Shown piece by piece: positions 1 through 7,541 of a stretch of 64,000 nt of DNA. Origin of the DNA: Desulfohalobium retbaense DSM 5692 (GTDB lineage: Bacteria > Desulfobacterota > Desulfovibrionia > Desulfovibrionales > Desulfohalobiaceae). The notes beneath the pieces are model-generated. The model made no database searches. It was not told the origin of the DNA and saw only the letters and a program-made list of their open reading frames with translations. The translations under genes were made by a program, and so were the position numbers. The stretch covers positions 2,411,001 to 2,475,000 of the forward strand of contig NC_013223.1 of the NCBI RefSeq assembly GCF_000024325.1. The letters run 5' to 3'. Every line of letters begins with the position of its first letter. Positions within the stretch are counted from its first letter, which is position 1.

Positions 1-3
1 CCC

Positions 4-981
4 ATGAATTCTACAGGTTCGGTCGAAACCACCATTCAGACTATCAAGGACTTCATCCAGAAAAATCGTTGGCTCGCCCCGCCGCTGGAGGTCACCTTCC
101 TTGCCGCCGGGGAATACAATGCCAACTACACAGTCCACAGCCCGGCTGGGACCTTTGTTTTCCGGATCAACCACGGCACGCAACTCGGGCTGGAAAACCA
201 GATCGAGTATGAATATGCCGTCCTGACCGCTCTGGCCGATTCCGGAGTAACCCCGCGTCCCCACGCAGTTGCGCCCGCACCGAGTGCCTTTCACGGGGGC
301 GTTTTGCTCATGGACTTCGTGCCCGGACGGCCCCTGCGCTACGAAACCGATCTGGCCACGGCCGCCACCATTTTTGCCCGCGTCCATGCCCAGCCATGCT
401 CCGAGCATCTCCTCTCGCAGCCCCAGCCTGTGCTGGACATTGTCGCCGAATGCGAGGAACTTCTAGACCGCTATCCCGATCACCCCCTGCCGCAGGCCCA
501 AAAAACCATCCGGAACTATCTGGAAACAATCCGCCGTATGGGGGAAGATTCGCGCGATTTTTTCGCTGCTGAGGATCAATGCATCGTCAATACCGAAGTC
601 AATGCCAACAATTTCTGCATCAATCCTGGCGGACGCTCCTTCCTGGTCGACTGGGAAAAAGCGGTCGTCTCCTCACGCTACCAGGATCTCGGGCACTTTC
701 TGGTCCAAACAACAACGCGCTGGAAAACGGCTACCGTACTCACCGAGGCCCAGAAACGGGACTTCCTTACCTGCTACCGCGACGCCTCCGGCCTGGACTG
801 CGACCTGGAGGAACTCCACTACGGCACCCGCCTTCTGGAAAAGACCATTTTGCTGCGGGCCCTGTCCTGGTGCGCCATGGCCTATTACGAATACACCCAG
901 ACCGACCGGCCCATCCAGAACCAAGACACCTTCGCCAAGATTACTGAATACCTGGATAATGTGGAATGGATTTTAGGGTAG
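4..981 (+). CDS. APH/choline-kinase-like small-molecule kinase
   Basis: 325-residue protein of the aminoglycoside phosphotransferase/choline kinase fold, probably phosphorylating a small hydroxylated substrate in the cytoplasm. The middle resembles the family (MDFVPGRPL near residues 103-110) and the C-terminal lobe keeps the metal-binding VDWE (Asp216) and YQDLGHFL. The catalytic loop, usually HGDxxxxN, reads NTEVNANN (196-203), so His and the catalytic Asp are replaced by Asn and Glu. The last 16 bases overlap the downstream ABC ATPase gene, implying translational coupling with the importer. The start at base 4 is the first ATG; sequence upstream is cut off, so a longer protein or upstream operon genes cannot be excluded. 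Substrate unknown; thiamine, choline or a sugar are only guesses. Confidence 0.75.
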   Translation: MNSTGSVETTIQTIKDFIQKNRWLAPPLEVTFLAAGEYNANYTVHSPAGTFVFRINHGTQLGLENQIEYEYAVLTALADSGVTPRPHAVAPAPSAFHGGVLLMDFVPGRPLRYETDLATAATIFARVHAQPCSEHLLSQPQPVLDIVAECEELLDRYPDHPLPQAQKTIRNYLETIRRMGEDSRDFFAAEDQCIVNTEVNANNFCINPGGRSFLVDWEKAVVSSRYQDLGHFLVQTTTRWKTATVLTEAQKRDFLTCYRDASGLDCDLEELHYGTRLLEKTILLRALSWCAMAYYEYTQTDRPIQNQDTFAKITEYLDNVEWILG

Positions 982-1916
982 AAGGGGTCAGCCACAGTTT
1001 CGAGGGCCAGCCTGTACTCACCGACATCACCTGCGGCTTTCGCCAGGGAGAGTTATTTTCCCTGGTTGGACCGTCGGGAGCGGGAAAAACCACTCTGCTC
1101 TCCCTCATCGCCGGGCTGCTATCGCCCCAAGCCGGAACAATCCGGTATGCCCAGACACCGGATCTGAATGCCCCGATTATTCTCGTCTATCAGGATTTCA
1201 TTCTTTTCCCCCACCTGACAGTGGCCGACAACGTCGGCTTCGGCCTGAAAGCCCGCAAGTGGAGCCGGGCCACCCGCCGGAACCGGGTGGAGCAGATGTT
1301 GCGCTATTTCCAGCTCGAAGACAAAGCAGACGCCTTTCCCGCCCAGCTTTCTGGAGGACAGCGGCAGCGGGTGGCGATCGCTCGAGCCATGGTTGTCTCC
1401 CCCGCGATCTTGCTCCTCGACGAACCATTCGCCAATCTCGACCGCAGCTTGAAAATGGAAACCGCCCGGTTCATCCGGTCCACACAGCGCGAATTCGGGA
1501 TGACCACTGTGGCCGTGACCCACGATCTGGAGGAAGCCTTTGCCATGTCGGACCGCCTCGGCATCCTTTTAAACGGCAGACTACGACAAGTCGGCCCCCC
1601 CCGGGAGGTCTACTTCCACCCCCAGGATCTCGAAGTGGCCCGTTTCTTGGGGCCGGTGAACCCCCTGACCCCTGCCACCACGGCCGATCTCCTCCCGCCC
1701 GGAACAGATAGTCCGTCCAAGGCCTCCTTTATCCGCCCGGAGGCCCTGGAAGTCGAAGGCGATGCCAACGGGCCCGGATGCATTCGGGATATCCATTTCG
1801 CTGGGCATTACATCATGTACACAATTGACTTGCGGGGGCAGGAAATCATCGTCTACAGTCAGCAGCGGGTATTGGAAATTGGGCAACGGGTGCGGGTGCG
1901 TGCCGTCCAGGCATAG
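966..1916 (+). CDS. ABC importer ATP-binding protein (YnjD/PotA-type)
   Basis: 316-residue ATPase driving the importer encoded by the next three genes. Walker A GPSGAGKTT lies at about 35-43, a Q-loop (YQD) near 75, the signature LSGGQRQR near 135 and Walker B LLLDEP near 155, followed by the switch His in VTHDLEEA. About 90 residues after the NBD look like a TOBE domain, as in PotA and FbpC; E. coli YnjD lacks such an extension. The start overlaps the kinase gene by 16 bases. Family assignment is clear; the substrate is not. Confidence 0.88.
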   Translation: MDFRVEGVSHSFEGQPVLTDITCGFRQGELFSLVGPSGAGKTTLLSLIAGLLSPQAGTIRYAQTPDLNAPIILVYQDFILFPHLTVADNVGFGLKARKWSRATRRNRVEQMLRYFQLEDKADAFPAQLSGGQRQRVAIARAMVVSPAILLLDEPFANLDRSLKMETARFIRSTQREFGMTTVAVTHDLEEAFAMSDRLGILLNGRLRQVGPPREVYFHPQDLEVARFLGPVNPLTPATTADLLPPGTDSPSKASFIRPEALEVEGDANGPGCIRDIHFAGHYIMYTIDLRGQEIIVYSQQRVLEIGQRVRVRAVQA

Positions 1917-1989
1917 CCGCCCCCCTCACGATCCGCCACACAAGCCTTGGCACTTCTGCCTGATCACCTCTCTTCTGAAGGACACTCTC

Positions 1990-3219
1990 ATGCCATTGGT
2001 TTTTCGTTTTGGCCTGGTTGCAGGAGTACTGGGATGCCTGTTGTGCATTGCCGGATGCCAGCAAACAGCATCCGAACCGGATTGGCGCACAAAGGATTTT
2101 GAGCGCATTATCGAGGCGGCCCGCGGCACCACAGTGCGCTGGTACATGTACGGTGGCTGGCCCCATGTCAATGAATGGGTCGATACCTATGTCGCCCCGG
2201 CCATGCAGGAGCGTTACGGAATCAGTGTCAAACGCGTTCCCATGAACGCGCCTGTTTTTGTCAATAAATTGATCAACGAAAAAAGTGCCGGCAAAGACCC
2301 CGGCACCATTGATCTGGTCTGGATCAACGGCGAAAATTTTAAGGCCACCAAGAATGCAGGGGCCTTGTGGGGCCCCTTTGCTGAGCAGCTCCCGAATTGG
2401 CAGCGGTATGTCGACCCTTCTACCGTGGCCCAGGACTTCGGCTTTCCCACAAAGGGGTATGAAGCCCCTTGGGGCCGGGCCCAATTCGTCTTGATCTACG
2501 ATGCCAAACGCACGCCCAATCCGCCGCGCTCAGCAGAAAGTCTGCGCCGATGGATCCAGGACCACCCTGGCCGTTTCACCTATCCACAACCGCCGGATTT
2601 CACCGGATCGGCCTTTGTCCGTCAGCTCTTCTACGCCACCACAGGTGGGCACGAACAGTATATGGACGGCTTCAACGCTACCTTGTACGCTCGAAACGCC
2701 CCCCGCCTCTGGGAGTATCTCAACGGGATCGAGCCGTCATTATGGCAACAAGGCCGGACATACCCCCAAAGCTCTGCAACTCTGGACACCTTGTTCGCCA
2801 GAGGCGAAGTCGATTTCAGTATGTCCTACCATCCGCCGCACGCCCAAAACAAAATCCTGGACGGCACTTTCCCCGCCAGCGTGCGGACGGTGGCATTGGC
2901 CAACAATTCGATTGCCAACACCCACTACACGGCCATTCCCTTCAATGCCCCCAACAAACCGGGGGCTATGGTCCTGGCCAATTTTCTGCTCTCGCCCACG
3001 GCCCAGCTCTCGAAATACAAGCCTGAAAACTGGGGGGATTTTCCGGCCATTGATCTCGACCGCCTGGACCAGTCCCAACGCCGACGCTTCGAGGATGTCG
3101 ACCTCGGTCCGGCCACATTGAGCGCCGAGACCCTGGCTGAGCACGCGGTCCCTGAAATTCCCATCGGCTATCTGGAAGCCATTGAAGCCGATTGGAAGTC
3201 CCGAGTCCTGACCAATTGA
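1990..3219 (+). CDS. YnjB-like ABC substrate-binding lipoprotein
   Basis: 409-residue binding protein. The ATG at 1990 gives a lipoprotein signal: hydrophobic residues 5-18, then lipobox IAGC with Cys at about 19. The mature protein carries blocks I remember from E. coli YnjB: WYMYGGW, DLVWINGENF, LPNW, EAPWGRAQF and GRFTYPQPPDF. YnjB belongs to an extracytoplasmic solute-binding family whose ligand is not firmly established. The frame stays open upstream to 1762, but that part overlaps the ATPase gene and lacks a signal sequence. The permease gene follows after two bases. Confidence 0.85.
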   Translation: MPLVFRFGLVAGVLGCLLCIAGCQQTASEPDWRTKDFERIIEAARGTTVRWYMYGGWPHVNEWVDTYVAPAMQERYGISVKRVPMNAPVFVNKLINEKSAGKDPGTIDLVWINGENFKATKNAGALWGPFAEQLPNWQRYVDPSTVAQDFGFPTKGYEAPWGRAQFVLIYDAKRTPNPPRSAESLRRWIQDHPGRFTYPQPPDFTGSAFVRQLFYATTGGHEQYMDGFNATLYARNAPRLWEYLNGIEPSLWQQGRTYPQSSATLDTLFARGEVDFSMSYHPPHAQNKILDGTFPASVRTVALANNSIANTHYTAIPFNAPNKPGAMVLANFLLSPTAQLSKYKPENWGDFPAIDLDRLDQSQRRRFEDVDLGPATLSAETLAEHAVPEIPIGYLEAIEADWKSRVLTN

Positions 3220-3221
3220 CT

Positions 3222-4085
3222 ATGACCTTGCGTCAGATACTCCGCCTCGCCCCGCTCCTCGCTCCGTTCGGGATCCTTTTGGCTGGCGGCGTGGGATTGA
3301 CAGTGGCCCAATCCCTGGGAGTCCTTCTCCCGGTGCCTGTCCCGGGAGGGCCACTGGAAGGATACCGGGCCGTGCTCAGTGCGCCCGGATTCTGGGAGAC
3401 CTGTCTGTTTTCCCTCGGCGTGGCCCTGGCCTCCGCCCTGCTGAGCGTCGCCACCGGTACCTGGCTTGGCTACGCCCTATGGCGACTTCCGCCGCAAATG
3501 CGGCGGCTCGGGATCGTCTACAAACTCCAACTCATCCTGCCCCATCTGAGCGTGGCCTTTGTCGTCCTTCTTTTTTGGAGCCCGACCGGGATTCTGGCCT
3601 CTGTCCTGTATCAGCTCGGCCTGCTGGAAGCCCCGGACCAATTTCCGAATATCCTCTACTCCGGATACGGTCTGGGGATGATCCTGGCCTACACCTGCAA
3701 GGGGGTGCCCTTTGTCATGCTTCTGGTGCTGGCGCTCCTGGCCCGTTTTGACCGCCGCCAGCTGGCGACCGCACGCATGCTTGGGGCCGGGTGGTGGCAA
3801 ACCGCACGCTATGTCCTTTATCCCCATTTGCGCCCGGCAACGCACACATCGTTTATCATCCTCTTTTTGTACAGCTTCGGCGCTTTCGACATCCCGTTTA
3901 TCCTCGGAGAAAGCCGTCCGGGCATGCTCAGCATCGCCGTGTTCAACCGCTACTTCAAATCCCCGCTCGACAAACGGCCCGAAGCAATGGCCATGCTGGT
4001 CATCATGTTTCTCTTTGCGGCCACGTTTATCGTTCTCTACGGACGGATCGTGCGCCACATCGACAACGCGGCGCGGAAATTATAA
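3222..4085 (+). CDS. ABC importer permease, first subunit (YnjC N-half-like)
   Basis: 287-residue inner-membrane permease with about six hydrophobic segments and a BPD_transp_1-type coupling loop (ARMLGAGWWQTARYVLYP). E. coli YnjC is, from memory, a single double-length permease; here the two halves are separate genes, this being the first. The ATG at 3222 comes two bases after the binding-protein stop; an in-frame ATG at 3192 would overlap that gene and put polar residues before the first membrane segment, so I rejected it. Probably forms a heterodimer with the next gene product. Confidence 0.87.
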   Translation: MTLRQILRLAPLLAPFGILLAGGVGLTVAQSLGVLLPVPVPGGPLEGYRAVLSAPGFWETCLFSLGVALASALLSVATGTWLGYALWRLPPQMRRLGIVYKLQLILPHLSVAFVVLLFWSPTGILASVLYQLGLLEAPDQFPNILYSGYGLGMILAYTCKGVPFVMLLVLALLARFDRRQLATARMLGAGWWQTARYVLYPHLRPATHTSFIILFLYSFGAFDIPFILGESRPGMLSIAVFNRYFKSPLDKRPEAMAMLVIMFLFAATFIVLYGRIVRHIDNAARKL

Positions 4086-4088
4086 CCC

Positions 4089-4904
4089 ATGCGACCATTA
4101 GCAAAGCAGAACCGCTGGTACCATATCCTCTTTTTCCTGGGGGTGGTTGTCCTGTTTTGCTCCCCTGTCGTGGTCCTGGTGCTCTCCAGCATCGGCCCGC
4201 ACTGGCAGTTCCCCCACCTCTGGCCGCAGGAGGTGTCCTGGGAGCCGCTCAACACGCTTTGGAACCAGCGGCTTCCCCTGCTGCGACATCTGTCGAGTTC
4301 CATAGGCTATTCTCTGGCAACGGTGGCGACCACATTGCTTATGTGCCTGACGCCCGCGGCCACCCTGGCCCACAGCCATTTTCGGGGCAAGACGCTTCTC
4401 GAAGGATTGTTGCTCACCCCAGCCCTGGTCCCGCCGATGACCTATGCCATGGGGTTGCACGTCGCGTTTTTGCACACCGGGCTCGCCGACACCTTCGCTG
4501 GCGTGGTTTTGGTCCTCTCCCTTTTCAGCTTTCCCTATATGCTGCGTCCCCTTGTGGCCGGATTTGAACAGATGGGGACCAGTTATGGCCAATGCGCTCG
4601 CAATCTCGGCGCTTCCCGCCTGCGCACGGCCCTGGAAATCGAACTCCCCCTCTTGCTGCCTTCCATTCTCGCCGGAGGCAGTGTGGTCTTTCTGGTTGCG
4701 TTCTCCGAATATTTCCTTGTCTTTTTGATTGGAGGCGGTTCGGTCGAATCCTTTACCGGTTTCCTGGTCCCCCTCCTGCAATCTTCAAACCGCGCTCTGG
4801 CTTCGGCCTGCACATTGCTCTTTCTGCTCGTTCCGCTCATGTTGTTCGCCGCCAGTGAAGGCGTCGTGGCCGCCTATTGGCGCAAACGGGGCGCCCCGAT
4901 CTGA
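4089..4904 (+). CDS. ABC importer permease, second subunit (YnjC C-half-like)
   Basis: 271-residue polytopic permease with about six membrane segments and a coupling loop near ARNLGASRLRTALEIELPLLLP. It starts three bases after the previous permease and completes the kinase-ATPase-binding protein-permease-permease operon. Like other split permeases of the PotB/PotC or FbpB type, it should pair with the preceding subunit and dock on the ATPase encoded at 966-1916. No transcription terminator is visible before the next gene. Confidence 0.87.
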   Translation: MRPLAKQNRWYHILFFLGVVVLFCSPVVVLVLSSIGPHWQFPHLWPQEVSWEPLNTLWNQRLPLLRHLSSSIGYSLATVATTLLMCLTPAATLAHSHFRGKTLLEGLLLTPALVPPMTYAMGLHVAFLHTGLADTFAGVVLVLSLFSFPYMLRPLVAGFEQMGTSYGQCARNLGASRLRTALEIELPLLLPSILAGGSVVFLVAFSEYFLVFLIGGGSVESFTGFLVPLLQSSNRALASACTLLFLLVPLMLFAASEGVVAAYWRKRGAPI

Positions 4905-4985
4905 GCAGCTTCTGCAGGACAGCTGCCCTGACCGGACGCTTCGCCGCGCATTGTCAAACGATCTCAGGCAAGGTAGCTCTCGGAT

Positions 4986-6419
4986 ATGGATTTTTTACAT
5001 TGGCTTATCTTGTTAGCCATTTATGGCATAGCACTGGGCACTGCCGGGCATGCCCTGATGTACAAACGCGACCCCCGTTCAGCCCTGACCTGGATCGCCA
5101 TCAGTCTGGCCATCCCGCCCGTCGGCTCGCTGCTCTATTTTCTGCTGGGCATCAACCGGGTGCGCACCAAGGCCCAAAAGGAAAAGCAGCGGGCTCCGCT
5201 GACGATCTGGGGCCAGGGCCTGACCTTCGGTTCTCCCTCCGGGCACAATCCCTGGGACGCCCTTGCCCCACAATACCGGGAAATCGCCCGCATGGCCGAT
5301 GCGCTCACCCGTTGGCCCCTGACGGACTGCAACGCCATCGACATTCTGCACAACGGCGAAACCGCCTTTCCCAAAATGCTCGAGGCCATTCGCGGCGCGA
5401 ATTCCAGCGTCTACCTCAGCTCCTATATTTTCGAATCCAACACCACCGGGAGAGAATTTATCGAGGCTCTGGGTCAGGCGTCCCGGCGCGGTGTGGACGT
5501 CCGGGTCATCATTGACGGCATAGGCGACCTGTACTCCTGGCCTCGGGCCAGCCGGTTGCTGGCCAAACACGGCGTCCCTGTGGCCCGTTTCCTCCCGCCC
5601 AAGCTCCTTCCCCCGAGTATGATCATCAATCTCCGAAACCACAGAAAAATTCTGGCAGTGGACGGCACAATCGCTTTTGCTGGCGGGATGAATATCGGGG
5701 ACCGTCATCTGGCGACGGATCAAAACAATCCCCATCGAGTGGTGGACATCCACTTCCAGTTTCAGGGCCCCATCGTGAGCCAGATCGAAGAAGCCTTCCT
5801 CGAAGACTGGGGATTTGCCGCCAATGAGACGGCCCCGCCGCCGAGCAAGCCGCACCGCTGCGCCCACGGCCAGGCGTTGTGCCGCACCGTGATCGACGGA
5901 CCGAGCAAGGAGATGGACAAATTGCCCATGATCCTGGTCGGGGCCATCGCAGCTGCGCGCCACTCCATCGCGCTCATGACCCCCTATTTCCTGCCGCCGC
6001 AACAGATCATTGCCGCCCTGCAGGCAGCCGCACTCCGCGGTGTCGAGGTCCAGATTCTCCTGCCGGAGCAAAACAACCTTCCTTACATGCGCTGGGCTAC
6101 GGACAACATGCTCTGGGAACTGCTGCAACACGGTGTGGACGTCGCTTATCAGCCGCCTCCTTTCGTCCATTCCAAATTTTTTGTCGTTGATGAGGATTTC
6201 GCCCTGGTCGGCTCCCCAAACATCGACCCCCGGAGCTTGCGACTCAATTTCGAACTCGCCATTGAAGTCTATGATGTCGCGTTTGCCCGGCAGCTCCTGG
6301 CCCATTTCCATGCCATCCGCAATACCTCCCGCCCCGTTTCCCTGGAGGAGGTCGACGCCCGCCCCCTGCCCATTCGCATCCGGGATAGCCTGAGCTGGCT
6401 CTTTTCACCCTATCTCTAA
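4986..6419 (+). CDS. cls: Cardiolipin synthase (phospholipase D family)
   Basis: 477-residue membrane enzyme that condenses phosphatidylglycerol to cardiolipin. Two N-terminal membrane helices (about 3-22 and 34-55) precede two phospholipase D domains with HxKxxxxD motifs: NHRKILAVDG near 217 and HSKFFVVDED near 395, each followed by the Gly-rich strand (GGMNIGD, GSPNID). Length and architecture match bacterial ClsA. The start is the first ATG that yields the membrane segment; the ribosome-binding site is weak. It lies 81 bases behind the importer and may be read through from it. Confidence 0.93.
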   Translation: MDFLHWLILLAIYGIALGTAGHALMYKRDPRSALTWIAISLAIPPVGSLLYFLLGINRVRTKAQKEKQRAPLTIWGQGLTFGSPSGHNPWDALAPQYREIARMADALTRWPLTDCNAIDILHNGETAFPKMLEAIRGANSSVYLSSYIFESNTTGREFIEALGQASRRGVDVRVIIDGIGDLYSWPRASRLLAKHGVPVARFLPPKLLPPSMIINLRNHRKILAVDGTIAFAGGMNIGDRHLATDQNNPHRVVDIHFQFQGPIVSQIEEAFLEDWGFAANETAPPPSKPHRCAHGQALCRTVIDGPSKEMDKLPMILVGAIAAARHSIALMTPYFLPPQQIIAALQAAALRGVEVQILLPEQNNLPYMRWATDNMLWELLQHGVDVAYQPPPFVHSKFFVVDEDFALVGSPNIDPRSLRLNFELAIEVYDVAFARQLLAHFHAIRNTSRPVSLEEVDARPLPIRIRDSLSWLFSPYL

Positions 6420-6493
6420 CCAACTCCGCCCCCACTCGCTGCTGTATTCGCCTGCAGCCTGCCTCCTGGTGCCCCGAGCAACGAAATACAAAA

Positions 6494-6540
6494 CCCCAGG
6501 ATGCCGTCGTGAAAACGGTCCAGCATCCTGGGGCGGGCCT
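6494..6540 (-). terminator. Rho-independent terminator of the LUD gene
   Basis: On the minus strand CCCCAGGATGC pairs with GCATCCTGGGG across an 18-base loop and is followed by TTTTGTATTT. It sits 24 bases past the stop of the LUD-domain gene. Confidence 0.85.
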
Positions 6541-6556
6541 GGAGCGTCGGTTTGCT

Positions 6557-7207
6557 TTAGATGCCGAGGTCCTGATTGACGAGCACAACCCGGACTCGTC
6601 CTTTGGGAAAGGATTTTTCGGTTATCGTCCAGGTGTTGCAGATACGCTCCGGGCTGTCACAGTCCTGACAGAACCCGGTTTCAGCGCAGGGCGTCTTCTT
6701 GCCCAATTTGAAGGCGTTGATCGGAGCCACATAATTCTTGATCCGATCCATACCGGTCTCAACATCGGGCACGATCTTGTTCCGGCCGACCAGGACGACC
6801 ACATGCCTGGGGCCAAACGTCAACCCGTTGATCCGGTTGCCAATCATGTCCAGGTTCACCAGGCACCCGTCCTCGGTCAACGCATTGGTGGAGGTAAAAA
6901 AGACATCCACCAGCATGGCCCGGCGGCGGCGTTCCAACTGGTCCTCCACCGAAATCGACTTGTCATAGGTGTCGATGATTTCGAAATCTGAATCGCGCAA
7001 CGTTTCATAGAGCCCGGTTTCCCGGAATGTCCCGGAACCACCCCAGGAGACCGAGTGCGCGCCGGTTTCCGGCAGCAGGGTCTGCAGTACCAGCGTCTTG
7101 GCCTCCTGGACATCTTTGACTTGATACACAGCGAACTTATTTTTCTCCAAGGCCTTTTGCACAGCGTCAAATCGCTTCTGCCAATAAAAATCAAAATGGG
7201 TGCTCAT
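6557..7207 (-). CDS. LUD-domain protein (LutC/YkgG-like)
   Basis: 216-residue protein of the LUD family (lactate utilisation, DUF162), which includes LutC and YkgG and is often linked to lactate oxidation or iron-sulfur electron transfer. The fold region has SWGGSGTFRETGLYE (about 53-67), then VDVFFTSTNALTEDG and GRNKIVPDVETGMDRIKNY. A C-terminal cluster CAETGFCQDCDSPERIC provides four closely spaced cysteines that could bind metal. The start at 7207 follows a strong AAAGGAG site; an ATG 42 bases upstream lacks one. No lutA/lutB partners are adjacent, so the job cannot be read from context. A terminator follows. Confidence 0.85.
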   Translation of the reverse strand: MSTHFDFYWQKRFDAVQKALEKNKFAVYQVKDVQEAKTLVLQTLLPETGAHSVSWGGSGTFRETGLYETLRDSDFEIIDTYDKSISVEDQLERRRRAMLVDVFFTSTNALTEDGCLVNLDMIGNRINGLTFGPRHVVVLVGRNKIVPDVETGMDRIKNYVAPINAFKLGKKTPCAETGFCQDCDSPERICNTWTITEKSFPKGRVRVVLVNQDLGI

Positions 7208-7541
7208 GGCCGCTCCTTTGTTTCCGGGTTCGGAATTTGATACATACAAAGATACGCAAACGCGTTGCTCACCTGCATCCGTAAAACATGTTTGGGCAAC
7301 CGGTTCGGAAATGGGCCCACAGCCGGCAACCCATCCAGCATCTCAAGCCAGGCCCCCACTTGCCCGGTTGCATGAAGAGGCGGCAGAAGCGCTGAACACG
7401 CGCCCCTCTCTTTTTCCAGGCTGTGGGGACAATCCCGATACCGGTTCACGGACCGGATTGCAGACAAAGCCTAAGCAAAAACGCTCCTGACGTCACCCGA
7501 TGGGCTCGTCCCGGTGAACGCGGAGCACTCGAGGATTTACT
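7208..7541. other. Divergent intergenic region, LUD gene / glycosidase-like gene
   Basis: 334 bases between divergent genes. No convincing promoter stands out. The minus-strand stretch 7436-7340 resembles one upstream of mnmE and is listed separately as a possible structured leader. A GGTTC/GAACC-type dyad (ACCGGTTCACGGACCGG, 7440-7456) lies just upstream of it on the minus strand. Confidence 0.5.
7340..7436 (-). promoter_or_regulatory. Possible structured RNA element upstream of the LUD gene
   Basis: On the minus strand this begins with hairpin GGGA-TTG-TCCC followed by GCCTGGAAAAAGAG (7421-7408). The same arrangement, with a longer stem but the same TTG loop, occurs upstream of mnmE (26736-26706). 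After the shared block both copies run about 65-70 bases to a GAGAT. Both lie some 200-240 bases before the start codon of a minus-strand gene. The recurrence suggests a leader RNA, small RNA or dispersed repeat; I recognise no known riboswitch. Confidence 0.35.

Noticed and set aside
5079..6311. 410-codon minus-strand frame antisense to cls
   Set aside because: Lies inside a gene with both HKD motifs; no motifs of its own.
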